Part shown: in pieces, positions 52,989 to 60,405 of the stretch
Position numbering within the stretch: position 1 is the first letter of the stretch
How the letters are laid out: each line of letters starts with the position of its first letter
Source of the DNA: Flavobacterium tistrianum
GTDB lineage: Bacteria > Bacteroidota > Bacteroidia > Flavobacteriales > Flavobacteriaceae
Reading direction: 5' to 3'
NCBI RefSeq assembly: GCF_003254545.1
Contig: NZ_QJRH01000073.1
Span: 62,001-126,000 of the forward strand
DNA length: 64,000 nt
Notes under the pieces: model-generated
Database searches by the model: none
The model's input: only the letters and a program-made list of their open reading frames with translations
What the model was told of the DNA's origin: nothing
Position numbers and translations under genes: made by a program

Positions 52989-54218
52989 TCAATGAACAGA
53001 AGAAATGCTGTCATCTGCAGACAATTCCACTTTTTGTTTGATAAATCGTTTACCGATATTTAAAATTATAAATGCTGTAATAGTTGTTGTTGTCATGATT
53101 GCAATCATTGGAGTTACTGAATCCTTCACAAAAACACCAACTGCAAACGAAGCCAAAGCGCCGATTCCAAGCTGAATTGCTCCCATTAATGCAGAAGCGC
53201 TTCCTGTGTTTTTAGCAAAAGGAGCAAGCGTTAATCCAGCAGTATTTGGATTTGAAATTCCTAAACAAGCCAAGAACAAAAATAGCATTCCGATAGTTTG
53301 GTACAATCCTAAAAGATCATTTAAAGCCAAAATCAAGAATATTACACTTATAACAGATTGAGAAATCAAAGCTCCAAAAATCATCTGTTCGCTTGAAAAT
53401 CGCTTCAATAGCATAGAATTCAACTGACTTGAACCTATAAAACTAACAGACATAAGCGCGAAAATCCATCCGTAAGTTTTAGCATCGACTTTATAAATAT
53501 CCATAAAAACCAGAGGGGAAGCCGCTACATAAGAAAACAATCCTGAAAAAGCTATCGCACCTGTAAAAGCATAGGTATAAAATTGGGGCTCTTTTATAAC
53601 CAAAAGAAAATTAGATAGAATCGGTTTTGGTTTTAATGAAATGGAAGTATCTGGTTTATATGTATTTGGAAGCCCAATTTGTGAAGCTATTAAAATCACG
53701 ATTCCCATACACATTAGTATAAAAAAGACAGCGTGCCAGCCTAAATCTTCGGTAACATAACCGCCAATTGTTGGCGCCAACATTGGAGAAAGTCCAACAA
53801 CGAGCATTAAAAGTGAAAATACTTTTGGAATATCTTTTACAGGAAATAAATCACGAACCATTGCTACGGAAGCTACAGTTGCGGCACAGCTACCAATCGC
53901 TTGTACAAAACGAAGCATTATAAAAGCATCAATATCAGCAACATAAATACATCCTAAAGAAGCAAGAATATAAATTAGAAGTCCAACAAACAAAGGTTTT
54001 TTACGTCCAAAACGATCTAATAAAGGTCCATAAAGCAATTGTCCAGCAGAAATTCCGATGAAATAACTGGATAAACTCATCGAAACCTTAGCAACAGAAG
54101 TGTTTAAATCTTTTGCAATTCCCGAAAAACCAGGTAGATACATGTCGATTGAAAAAGGACCGAGAGCAGTCAACGAACCTAAAATCAGGATGAGCTGAAT
54201 ATAATTTTTTGTTGTCAT
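52989..54218 (-). CDS. Bcr/CflA-family drug-resistance MFS transporter
   Basis: 409 residues with 12 predicted membrane helices. GPFSIDMYLPGFSGIAKDLN is the Bcr/CflA N-terminal signature; LLYGPLLDRFGRKKPLFVGL is the MFS loop 2-3 motif. It exports drugs or small molecules such as sulfonamides by proton antiport. Single gene, divergent from the secreted protein at 54364. Confidence 0.92.
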   Translation of the reverse strand: MTTKNYIQLILILGSLTALGPFSIDMYLPGFSGIAKDLNTSVAKVSMSLSSYFIGISAGQLLYGPLLDRFGRKKPLFVGLLIYILASLGCIYVADIDAFIMLRFVQAIGSCAATVASVAMVRDLFPVKDIPKVFSLLMLVVGLSPMLAPTIGGYVTEDLGWHAVFFILMCMGIVILIASQIGLPNTYKPDTSISLKPKPILSNFLLVIKEPQFYTYAFTGAIAFSGLFSYVAASPLVFMDIYKVDAKTYGWIFALMSVSFIGSSQLNSMLLKRFSSEQMIFGALISQSVISVIFLILALNDLLGLYQTIGMLFLFLACLGISNPNTAGLTLAPFAKNTGSASALMGAIQLGIGALASFAVGVFVKDSVTPMIAIMTTTTITAFIILNIGKRFIKQKVELSADDSISSVH

Positions 54219-54363
54219 TATCTTAAAAAGTGGCTTATAATTTTTTGCAAAGGTAAAGATTTCATACCTTGTAGTATAACTTGAAAAAGTTTATAACAAT
54301 AAATTAAAGTAATTGCCAACATTATTTAGTGTAACTATTTATTAATCTTTAAATTAAAAATTT

Positions 54364-54780
54364 ATGAAAAAGTACCTTTTACTAGCAGCAGTTTTATTCA
54401 CAACGATTTCATTTGCGCAAACTATTACATCTAAACAAGAAGAAGCTAGTGTTGAACAATACGAACTCCTGAAAAAAGTAAACCAATATTATCCGGATAT
54501 TTCCTTAAGCAAATCGGTTACAAATTTTTACGCTGATGGAAAAATTATCGATTCGCAGCAGGATTTTGATTTAAGAGGAACAAAATTTTCAAGTTATAAA
54601 ATAGGCATCGAGCCAGGAAACAAAAAAGTAAAATTTGATTATACATCTAGTGAAGCTGGCCATGTGTACGGCGACGTTACTATTTTTAATGGAAATGCTT
54701 TGCGAACTACGTTTAACGAAAAAACAAATCAAGTTGATGTGTCATTAAATGGAAAATCGGTTTATTTGAAAAAATTATAG
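54364..54780 (+). CDS. Secreted small protein, paralogue of 55444-55887
   Basis: 138 residues; signal peptide ends near FAQ. The mature part has VEQYELLKKVNQYYPDISLS, HVYGDVTIFNGNALRTTF and DVSLNGKSVYLKKL. The protein encoded at 55444-55887 matches the same blocks in the same order. Function unknown, probably periplasmic. Single gene with terminator. Confidence 0.78.
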   Translation: MKKYLLLAAVLFTTISFAQTITSKQEEASVEQYELLKKVNQYYPDISLSKSVTNFYADGKIIDSQQDFDLRGTKFSSYKIGIEPGNKKVKFDYTSSEAGHVYGDVTIFNGNALRTTFNEKTNQVDVSLNGKSVYLKKL

Positions 54781-54797
54781 ATTTAAGAAAATTTTAG

Positions 54798-54829
54798 AAA
54801 AAGCATCACAAATTTGTGATGCTTTTTTT
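54798..54829 (+). terminator. Terminator after 54364-54780
   Basis: AAAAAGCATCACAAATTT / GTGATGCTTTTTTT hairpin, 20 bp after the stop. Confidence 0.88.
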
Positions 54830-54868
54830 GGTTTATATTTGGTTCAGATTTTAATAAAACAAACTACA

Positions 54869-55252
54869 ATGAAAAAATTTCTTTTCCTGGCATTTTTAGT
54901 TTCCATACAAGCATTCTCACAGCAAAACAAATTCTCAGGAACTTGGGGAAGCCAAAAATGCAAAGACTGCAAGAAAGAATATATTTTTACGATTACAATA
55001 GCTCAGTCAAATTATAAGATTTTTGGAACCGCTGAAGTTACGAGCGAATACAAAGATTTAAATTCAGGAATTCTGGAAGTTTCCGGACATGTTTATCCGC
55101 ATGGCGATAAAGCGCAAATAAAACTGAAAGACAAAAACGGAGTTACAGCTAGCGCAGTTTTATTTGTAAATGACAACGTAATCCAATTCAATAAAAATGG
55201 CGGAGGCGATGTTGTACCAAAAGAAATGATTTTGAATAAATTATACGAATAA
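54869..55252 (+). CDS. Secreted protein with a CxxC-like pair, unknown function
   Basis: 127 residues from the ATG at 54869 (MKKFLFLAFLVSIQAFSQ; signal peptide cut at FSQ). An upstream in-frame start at 54839 is less likely. The mature part has FSGTWGSQKCKDCKKEYIF with two cysteines two residues apart, and a beta-rich remainder. The gene ends 25 bp before the left dif-like site. Unknown function. Confidence 0.78.
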   Translation: MKKFLFLAFLVSIQAFSQQNKFSGTWGSQKCKDCKKEYIFTITIAQSNYKIFGTAEVTSEYKDLNSGILEVSGHVYPHGDKAQIKLKDKNGVTASAVLFVNDNVIQFNKNGGGDVVPKEMILNKLYE

Positions 55253-55276
55253 GCTCCTTGTCGGAGTTATTCAAAT

Positions 55277-55304
55277 TTGAACTATAATTTATAGTATGAT
55301 TTGC
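55277..55304. other. attL: left dif-like site (host XerC arm, element XerD arm)
   Basis: XerC-type arm TTGAACTATAA (55277-55287), centre TTTATA (55288-55293), then GTATGATTTGC (55294-55304). The first arm and centre share 16 identical bases with attR at 63557-63584. The outer left arm is taken as host; the right arm is the phage-derived weaker arm. The stretch 55281-55295 (ACTATAA-T-TTATAGT) is a perfect palindrome. Confidence 0.75.
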
Positions 55305-55394
55305 AGTATGTCCAAGAAGATGTTAACAACTTTATTAACAGTATAAAAAAGCCCTATTTTTGAAGAAATCTAATATATAAAAATTCGGAACATA

Positions 55395-55421
55395 AAAAAA
55401 GCCCCGTTTTATTGGGGCTTA
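55395..55421. terminator. Terminator after the element's paralogue gene
   Basis: AAGCCCC / GGGGCTT hairpin (55399-55405 and 55414-55420) with an A run on the left, suitable for minus-strand transcripts from 55887. Confidence 0.8.
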
Positions 55422-55443
55422 TTTATTGGATTTATTTGTAAAA

Positions 55444-55887
55444 TTATCCTTTTACTTCATTTATCAATTTACCGTCGACAAAATATTGCATTAAAGAATT
55501 TGCACCTGATAAACGATATAATGTTCGAACTGTCTTACCATCAAATATTCTAACATCACCATAGGTTAAAATATCATCATTTGATAAAAAGGTATAAGTT
55601 AAATGTCTTTTATCCATGATTGTAACATTGTAAAGTTTAAACTTACTGCTATTTGGATAAATCAATTCAGCAGATAGAAATTCGTTAACTTTTAAATTAT
55701 TCTTATAATTTGATTTAACTTCTTTTGAAATCAGAATGTCGGGATAAAAGATATTTACTTGTTTAATCAAATCGTATTGGTCGACATTAATAGATTCTCT
55801 TTTCTCTAAAAAGATTTTCATGTCTGAATCCTGAGAAAAAGCAGGAATTGAAAATAATATAAGAAGTAATAAAGTAATTTTTTTCAT
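55444..55887 (-). CDS. Secreted protein inside the element, paralogue of 54364-54780
   Basis: 147 residues from the ATG at 55887 (MKKITLLLLILFSIPAFSQD; signal peptide). The frame continues upstream to 55941 but adds no credible residues. VDQYDLIKQVNIFYPDILIS, YGDVRIFDGKTVRTLY and FVDGKLIN match blocks of the host paralogue at 54364. It lies to the right of attL, so by the att assignment it belongs to the element, though it might be an old host duplication. A lysogenic cargo gene, perhaps captured from beside dif, is possible. Confidence 0.75.
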   Translation of the reverse strand: MKKITLLLLILFSIPAFSQDSDMKIFLEKRESINVDQYDLIKQVNIFYPDILISKEVKSNYKNNLKVNEFLSAELIYPNSSKFKLYNVTIMDKRHLTYTFLSNDDILTYGDVRIFDGKTVRTLYRLSGANSLMQYFVDGKLINEVKG

Positions 55888-55953
55888 GTGGTATTGTTTT
55901 GTGAGTTTATAATTACTAAAGATTTCCAAATATAGTGCCAATATTTTAAACTT

Positions 55954-55987
55954 ACTTTGTCAATTGCTATAAAAGAATAAATAATTA
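55954..55987 (+). repeat. 34-bp exact direct repeat, copy 1
   Basis: Starts ACTTTGTCAATTGC and ends AATAAATAATTA; identical to 56528-56561. It contains the -33 box of the promoter before the gene at 56019. Confidence 0.9.
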
Positions 55988-55993
55988 ACTTTG
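55964..55993 (+). promoter_or_regulatory. Bacteroidetes promoter before the element's 160-residue gene
   Basis: TTG at 55964-55966, 19-bp spacer, TAACTTTG at 55986-55993 (exact TAnnTTTG), 26 bp before the ATG at 56019. Confidence 0.8.
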
Positions 55994-56018
55994 ATAGACC
56001 AACCTTTAAATATAAATT

Positions 56019-56501
56019 ATGAACCAAAATCACTTCGTTATTTTTGATACAGTATTAAAGTATCTAGCTATTAATTCTCATAAATCGATAACGTTTAAAG
56101 ATTTAGCAGAAAATGCGCTTCCAACATCAAAAAACACTCACGAATACTTAAAATCATTTAAAAATTTTGTGTTCAAAAGAAAAAAAGAACGTCAATTCGA
56201 TAGTTTTATTGAAGACATATTTAAAGACAATAATAATGAAGAATTAATATCTAACGCCTTGTACTATTTGAAAGGAGATGGTTTAGTTAATTACACTCCA
56301 CTAAAACAACGAGAATATATATCTGTAGAAATAACAGCTAAAGGTTTAAACAAAATAAATACTGGTGGCTTCAAAAGAGAATATAGAAGAGCTAATTCTA
56401 ATTACTGGGTTGACAGAATTACTAAAATAGCTTCACCAATTATAGCAATACTGTCACTTTGCTTAACTTATTACATTTATACCCATCCTAACTGCAAATA
56501 A
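56019..56501 (+). CDS. Element protein with winged-helix-like N-terminus and C-terminal membrane anchor
   Basis: 160 residues. Residues 1 to about 105 are helical, with a possible winged-helix region (ALYYLKGDGLVNYTPLKQRE and ISVEITAKGLNKI). Residues about 135-157 (ITKIASPIIAILSLCLTYYI) are a single membrane helix. No enzyme motif. It is oppositely oriented to the structural block and has its own strong promoter, so it is a candidate lysogeny or superinfection-immunity protein. Family not recognised. Confidence 0.72.
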   Translation: MNQNHFVIFDTVLKYLAINSHKSITFKDLAENALPTSKNTHEYLKSFKNFVFKRKKERQFDSFIEDIFKDNNNEELISNALYYLKGDGLVNYTPLKQREYISVEITAKGLNKINTGGFKREYRRANSNYWVDRITKIASPIIAILSLCLTYYIYTHPNCK

Positions 56502-56527
56502 GAATATTTAAATTTTAATTTTAATTC

Positions 56528-56561
56528 ACTTTGTCAATTGCTATAAAAGAATAAATAATTA
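56528..56561 (+). repeat. 34-bp exact direct repeat, copy 2
   Basis: Identical in all 34 bases to 55954-55987, 574 bp away. It carries the -33 TTG at 56538-56540 before a weaker TACCTTTT box at 56562-56569. Confidence 0.9.
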
Positions 56562-56569
56562 TACCTTTT
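56538..56569 (+). promoter_or_regulatory. Promoter before the element's 69-residue gene
   Basis: TTG at 56538-56540, 21-bp spacer, then TACCTTTT (one mismatch to TAnnTTTG) about 49 bp before the ATG at 56618. Confidence 0.55.
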
Positions 56570-56617
56570 AAATAATTTTCTTACATTAGATGCATTATTA
56601 ACTTTAACCAAAATACA

Positions 56618-56827
56618 ATGGCATACATTCTAGTAACTCTTGTCAATGACAGTCAACCAGTAATTATTGTTAAAGAGCATATAGTTGCTTTTTACAAAGT
56701 ACCAAATCAACCAAGTACTAATCATAGCGCAATTAAAACTACAGGAGGTCATGAATTCTTAGTTTATGAAACTTTAGAAGAATTATCGACTAAACTGGGT
56801 GTTACTTCAAATTGGTTTGTCGTTTAA
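56618..56827 (+). CDS. Small element protein, unknown function
   Basis: 69 residues (AYILVTLVNDSQPVIIVKEH, SAIKTTGGHEFLVYETLEEL) resembling a small beta-beta-alpha domain; no recognised family. Its promoter duplicates that of the 160-residue gene, so the two respond alike. Ends at a shared terminator. Possible regulator, weakly supported. Confidence 0.65.
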   Translation: MAYILVTLVNDSQPVIIVKEHIVAFYKVPNQPSTNHSAIKTTGGHEFLVYETLEELSTKLGVTSNWFVV

Positions 56828-56828
56828 A

Positions 56829-56862
56829 AAAAAAGCCTTTGTAAATTAATACAAAGGCTTAT
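56829..56862. terminator. Terminator between the plus-strand genes and the structural block
   Basis: AAGCCTTTGTA / TACAAAGGCTT (56833-56843 and 56850-56860), an 11-bp perfect stem preceded by an A run and followed by TATCTATTA. It separates the convergent 69-residue gene from the gene ending at 56846. Confidence 0.88.
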
Positions 56863-57070
56863 CTATTATATATTCATTGAAATATTGTCGAGAAATGTAT
56901 CTTCCAGTTTTTCGATTATAAATATTAATATAATGGTAATCGAATTTGATATTCTTACACCAGTTATGCAAATAAAATATTGATTTACAAAACTCAACTT
57001 TTATTGGTCTTATAGATTTATCTTTATTAAAGATTGTACAGCTATAAGGAGTAGGAGTAGTATTAGCCAT
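56846..57070 (-). CDS. Small element protein, unknown function
   Basis: 74 residues rich in Tyr, Lys and Asn (FYLHNWCKNIKFDYHYINIY, NRKTGRYISRQYFNEYII). Its ATG overlaps the end of the 283-residue gene by 8 bp, indicating translational coupling. Its own 3' end lies in the shared terminator. Last gene of the structural block; no family recognised. Confidence 0.7.
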   Translation of the reverse strand: MANTTPTPYSCTIFNKDKSIRPIKVEFCKSIFYLHNWCKNIKFDYHYINIYNRKTGRYISRQYFNEYIIDKPLY

Positions 57071-57914
57071 AAATCGTACTGATTTGTATTTCTACATCTT
57101 GAAGTAGATTTTTAATTTTAAATCCACCGTTTACACAAACAAAAGTTGAAATATCAAATTCTCCTTTTTTGATTATACTCGTACCTTGTTCAATGTAATT
57201 TGTTAAAATCCAAAATTCGTTAGTTCTTATATCCGTAAAAATATAAACTCTCAATCCGTAAGGATATGAAGTTTTACCAGTTGTCATTTTTACGTAAAAA
57301 TCTCCAAACTGAACAATACCACCGTTATTTTGAACAGGGAACGACGTAACCAAATCATAACCATTTCGAATATAATTTGGAGTTTCACCCTGAAATTCAA
57401 TCGTATCTACGTGAGTAGAATTTGGATAAGTATCATAATTACCAATGTAAAATTTGTTATCTCCCTGAATTGTTCCAAGGTTTAGCATTGAATAAACCCT
57501 ACGATCAAATGTATAACCTGAGCCTTGAGAAAATCTGCCATCAATACGAAATTGCGGTAGCTTATATTCTTTAAGGTATCTCAAAGGTTTTTTCTGAAAA
57601 TCACTAAAATTTGAAATTTCTACACTTGACGAACTACTACCATTAGGAATGAGAAAATAAATTTCTGTAAATGCAGTAGCAAAGTAATTTTCTGGAATAA
57701 CATTTAAATCGACATTGCCTAAATCATTAATAACTGATAACATAGGCAAACTATCGTAATTCAAAAAATCTACTCCCTGAACACGTTTATTGTCGACAAA
57801 TACAGATAAAATGAAAAATGGCGTTTGAATTCCTCTAATTAAATATCCCTCAGAAGATTCAATCTCTTTAACTTTGACAGCGTAAGTGTCATCTATATAT
57901 TGAATAAAATTCAT
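57063..57914 (-). CDS. Candidate virion protein (beta-rich), 283 residues
   Basis: Beta-strand-rich throughout with no signal or membrane segment (FFILSVFVDNKRVQGVDFLN, YFLIPNGSSSSSVEISNF, FRIDGRFSQGSGYTFDRRVY). Ser-rich loop at residues about 92-98. In small tailless phages such proteins are spikes, receptor-binding proteins or second capsid shells. Position near the end of the block suggests a spike. Alternatively this could be the major capsid protein instead of the 239-residue one. Confidence 0.65.
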   Translation of the reverse strand: MNFIQYIDDTYAVKVKEIESSEGYLIRGIQTPFFILSVFVDNKRVQGVDFLNYDSLPMLSVINDLGNVDLNVIPENYFATAFTEIYFLIPNGSSSSSVEISNFSDFQKKPLRYLKEYKLPQFRIDGRFSQGSGYTFDRRVYSMLNLGTIQGDNKFYIGNYDTYPNSTHVDTIEFQGETPNYIRNGYDLVTSFPVQNNGGIVQFGDFYVKMTTGKTSYPYGLRVYIFTDIRTNEFWILTNYIEQGTSIIKKGEFDISTFVCVNGGFKIKNLLQDVEIQISTIYG

Positions 57915-57920
57915 ACTGGA

Positions 57921-58442
57921 TTAATTAAATAACGGAACTTTTTTCAAGTCCGAAGTTGATAAATATTTTTTCAAATCAGCTTTTAAATCACGTCTTGTAA
58001 TAACATAATAACAGCCAATTACTAATGGAACAGTTGTAACTTGTTTTACTTTTAATAACTCATTAATCGTCTCTTTTTCATTTTCGAAATTAGACATCGG
58101 TTCAGTTATCCAAGTGTACCAAGGAGCGTCTTTCGTCTGCTTATTTGTTCCTAACCAAACCGCTAAAGATTCTGCTATATTATGAACTTCTTTACGAAGT
58201 GTAATTTTGTTCAATTCGATTTCTTTCGTCATTGGGTTAGAAACAGCAATTTTTAAATCTTTTTCTGCATCTTCTAAAGCTTTTTCCTCAGCATCTTGTG
58301 TAAATTTTGCATACCATTTTTTCAATAACGGATAACACACAATGATACCAACACACAAAAGCCAGTATTTTTGCAGAAAATCAAAGAGCCAAACAGTATT
58401 GGCTTGGCTCTTTGTTCTATTAACTATCTCTCTTTGAGCCAT
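57921..58442 (-). CDS. Element membrane protein, unknown function
   Basis: 173 residues; N-terminal membrane helix (YWLLCVGIIVCYPLLKKWYA, about 27-46), then a long charged helical region (DAEEKALEDAEKDLKIAV), and a second hydrophobic stretch near the C-terminus (VTTVPLVIGCYYVITR). Suits an internal-membrane virion component. No family recognised. Directly precedes the 283-residue gene by 6 bp. Confidence 0.65.
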   Translation of the reverse strand: MAQREIVNRTKSQANTVWLFDFLQKYWLLCVGIIVCYPLLKKWYAKFTQDAEEKALEDAEKDLKIAVSNPMTKEIELNKITLRKEVHNIAESLAVWLGTNKQTKDAPWYTWITEPMSNFENEKETINELLKVKQVTTVPLVIGCYYVITRRDLKADLKKYLSTSDLKKVPLFN

Positions 58443-58444
58443 AA

Positions 58445-58552
58445 TTATTTTTTCTTGAATAATTTATAAGCTAAAAATCCTGCTAAAGCAACTAATACAA
58501 CATTTGCAATAGTCTTATTGTTTGCGTAAAAAAGTTTGATTTTATCTAACAT
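58445..58552 (-). CDS. 35-residue single-pass membrane protein
   Basis: Starts at ATG 58552 (MLDKIKLFYANNKTIANVVL), with a membrane segment and a lysine-rich tail (FKKK). Stop at 58445-58447. It fits between the lytic-like protein gene and the 173-residue gene on the same strand, 2 bp before the latter. Typical of tiny membrane proteins of internal-membrane phages. Confidence 0.6.
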   Translation of the reverse strand: MLDKIKLFYANNKTIANVVLVALAGFLAYKLFKKK

Positions 58553-58599
58553 CTTGTTTAAATTTTGAATTAATAATTTTTATCGTTTTCGGCGTTTGT

Positions 58600-59145
58600 T
58601 TAGACTGTAACGCTGTAAACAGTATAAAAAAAAAGCAGTACGGGAATAATCAAATAATTGAATCTGAATTTCTTTTTAGCATTTACGGTAACGCTTGCGA
58701 GATTGTAATCTCCCATAATATCGATTGCATCCTGAATATCAGAATCATAAATTAAATTATGATCGGGAGCGCATTCGTGCTTAATAATTGCCCGTGCAAT
58801 AACCATGTAAAACTTTGCATCTACAATTTTGATTGTTTGGTCAGGGTCTAAGCCGACGGCTTTTGAAATAACCTCAATATACTTTTGCGTATCATTTTCA
58901 AATGGCGGTGCATATTCAGTTATAAGCTTTCTTACGGTATTTTTTCCTTTGTCAATGTCGTTTGTCAAATCTCGCAACATGGCACGAATACCGTATTTTA
59001 CTTCGGTAAACTGCTCAAAATGTTTGTCGGTATTTTGGGCATTTGGTATTTTTCCCTGCCAAGCAATATTTGTCAAAACCAAGTTACCCGGATTATTATT
59101 TCGAATACCTCGTGTTAAGTCCTTTCTACCTAAAAAATTACTCAT
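58600..59145 (-). CDS. Virion-associated transglycosylase-like protein (PM2 P5-type) with C-terminal anchor
   Basis: 181 residues. RGIRNNNPGNLVLTNIAWQG (13-32), FEQFTEVKYGIRAMLRDL, and EYAPPFENDTQKYIEVI carry the pattern shared by phage-associated transglycosylase-like proteins, including PM2 structural P5-like proteins and the lytic protein of FLiP-like phages. A membrane helix follows at the C-terminus (FNYLIIPVLLFFYTVYSVTV). It probably helps the genome pass the peptidoglycan. Its ATG overlaps the preceding 58-residue gene by 8 bp. The match is from memory of the family. Confidence 0.78.
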   Translation of the reverse strand: MSNFLGRKDLTRGIRNNNPGNLVLTNIAWQGKIPNAQNTDKHFEQFTEVKYGIRAMLRDLTNDIDKGKNTVRKLITEYAPPFENDTQKYIEVISKAVGLDPDQTIKIVDAKFYMVIARAIIKHECAPDHNLIYDSDIQDAIDIMGDYNLASVTVNAKKKFRFNYLIIPVLLFFYTVYSVTV

Positions 59146-59314
59146 TTTCTTCTACAATTTGAGGTTTAGCAGAGGTTTCAGGCTCGTCTTTTCCGAAATC
59201 AAGTTTACTTAATTCATCAGAAACAACCTGAATACCTTTTAAAATAGCAGTAACAACCGCACCATATTTTACGATAATACCGATTATCGAAACAATTCCT
59301 TTTAAATTTTTCAT
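59138..59314 (-). CDS. 58-residue membrane protein with acidic tail
   Basis: ATG at 59314 (MKNLKGIVSIIGIIVKYGAV) and stop at 59138; membrane helix at residues 6-32, then acidic tail (GKDEPETSAK). It overlaps the transglycosylase-like gene by 8 bp and begins 3 bp after the 32-residue gene. Unknown function; likely virion membrane component. Confidence 0.65.
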   Translation of the reverse strand: MKNLKGIVSIIGIIVKYGAVVTAILKGIQVVSDELSKLDFGKDEPETSAKPQIVEENE

Positions 59315-59317
59315 AAC

Positions 59318-59416
59318 CTATTTTTTTAATTGTTTTCTTTTTTCTAAATGCTCTTTGAGTAAATCCACCCCCTCGTGAAGTATAAGAGGGAGGAACTTTA
59401 AAATAAACCTAAACAT
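59318..59416 (-). CDS. 32-residue peptide, amphipathic
   Basis: Begins ATG 59416 (MFRFILKFLPLILHEGVDLL) with TAATG overlap with the stop of the 131-residue gene; ends 59318, 3 bp before the next ATG. Hydrophobic first half, basic second half (EKRKQLKK). The stop-start overlap supports a real coupled gene. Confidence 0.55.
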   Translation of the reverse strand: MFRFILKFLPLILHEGVDLLKEHLEKRKQLKK

Positions 59417-59811
59417 TAGTTCGAACGAATAAATGTTCCTGCATAACCACCGTTTTTTGCACGTGGATTAATTACAAACGCCATACTGTCAATTACAACC
59501 TTACCGCCGTTTTTCTGCATTGTTCCCCAATGAAAAGATTGAACACCAGTTTTAGTATTAGTAAAAGTGCATGCCACCGAACCAAACCAACCTTTGTCTG
59601 AAAGATTTGACTTTGTTGTTGTCACACATTTAATTGCAATCAATTCTCCTTTAGCTAATCTCCAACCAGTTGTTAGATGCTGTTCAACACCTTTATTTGG
59701 ACCCGAAACAGGGGTGTAAGTAGTGTACTTTGCGCCTGAATGCTTTACTTTTTGCTTATTATTGTTATAATTCTGATTATTGTAATTATAACTTTTTCTA
59801 TTTTGTGCCAT
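59416..59811 (-). CDS. Candidate virion protein, 131 residues
   Basis: The N-terminus (residues 1-25) is Asn/Gln/Tyr-rich and probably disordered (KSYNYNNQNYNNNKQKVKHS); the rest is beta-rich (KGELIAIKCVTTTKSNLSDK, AFVINPRAKNGGYAGTF). No signal peptide or membrane segment. ATG couples to the preceding small ORF by TAATG. A minor capsid or nucleoprotein role is possible; not recognised. Confidence 0.65.
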   Translation of the reverse strand: MAQNRKSYNYNNQNYNNNKQKVKHSGAKYTTYTPVSGPNKGVEQHLTTGWRLAKGELIAIKCVTTTKSNLSDKGWFGSVACTFTNTKTGVQSFHWGTMQKNGGKVVIDSMAFVINPRAKNGGYAGTFIRSN

Positions 59812-59969
59812 TACTTTATAATGTGTTTAATTAATAATATGATTTCAGCCAGTTTTTTAATTATGATTACTGCCGAATCTATCAGAAATACAATAAGATA
59901 GATTCGATAGTAATTTTTCGGCTTACGATCTTTTTCGAGCAACTCTTTTTCCTGAATTATTGCTATCAC
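59811..59969 (-). CDS. Small membrane protein overlapping the preceding gene (non-ATG start)
   Basis: Frame of 52 residues from GTG 59969, or 43 from TTG 59942, read in another frame over the 3' end of the 159-residue gene. The sequence is strongly hydrophobic in the middle (YYRIYLIVFLIDSAVIII). Stop TAA shares a base with the ATG of the 131-residue gene (TAATG). Without this ORF the 111-bp gap would be non-coding. No ATG start, so confidence is moderate. Confidence 0.5.
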   Translation of the reverse strand: MIAIIQEKELLEKDRKPKNYYRIYLIVFLIDSAVIIIKKLAEIILLIKHIIK

Positions 59970-60402
59970 GTCTTAAAAACCAAATCAATGCAATAAGACC
60001 AGCGACAGCACCTAAGACAATTTTCCAGTTTCTTTCGAACCAAACCTTAATAGTTGAACTAACCACAGTAGCGCCAACCTGACCTGAACCCTGAACAAAA
60101 CCAGTACTTAAACCGTCATTTATTCCAGTTGTTACAGCTTTTGCAAAAATCTGAGAACCTGCATTTGCTACAGCACCAACCGTTTGACTTGCAGTATTTA
60201 ATGCCAGTTGTTTGTTGTATTCTTCCTCAGCTTGTTTGTTTGCCTTTTTAGCTTCGTGAGCATCTTGCAAATTCTGCGATATATTTTGAACAGTTCCGCC
60301 AACGAAAGGAATTGCGCCCATAATTGGAGTAGCAACCTTTACCAAATTTTTGAACGAAACGTTTTTCTTAATCGCTGTTCCAATTTTTTTGAAAAATCCC
60401 AT
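59923..60402 (-). CDS. Virion-like membrane protein, Ala/Gly-rich, C-terminal anchor
   Basis: 159 residues. The N-terminal basic part is MGFFKKIGTAIKKNVSF; the middle is Ala/Gly/Gln-rich helix (NLQDAHEAKKANKQAEEEYN). A membrane helix at about 127-143 (KIVLGAVAGLIALIWFL) is followed by a basic tail (RVARKRS). Such proteins line the membrane vesicle of tailless lipid-containing phages. Starts 3 bp after the capsid-candidate stop. Confidence 0.7.
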   Translation of the reverse strand: MGFFKKIGTAIKKNVSFKNLVKVATPIMGAIPFVGGTVQNISQNLQDAHEAKKANKQAEEEYNKQLALNTASQTVGAVANAGSQIFAKAVTTGINDGLSTGFVQGSGQVGATVVSSTIKVWFERNWKIVLGAVAGLIALIWFLRRDSNNSGKRVARKRS

Positions 60403-60405
60403 AGC

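Noticed and set aside
55954..56561. 34-bp repeat considered as the attachment-site pair of the element
   Set aside because: It flanks only one small gene, contains promoter boxes, and lies inside the better dif-like boundaries.
58829..59212. 127-residue plus-strand frame in the element
   Set aside because: Antisense to the transglycosylase-like gene and its neighbour, both better supported.
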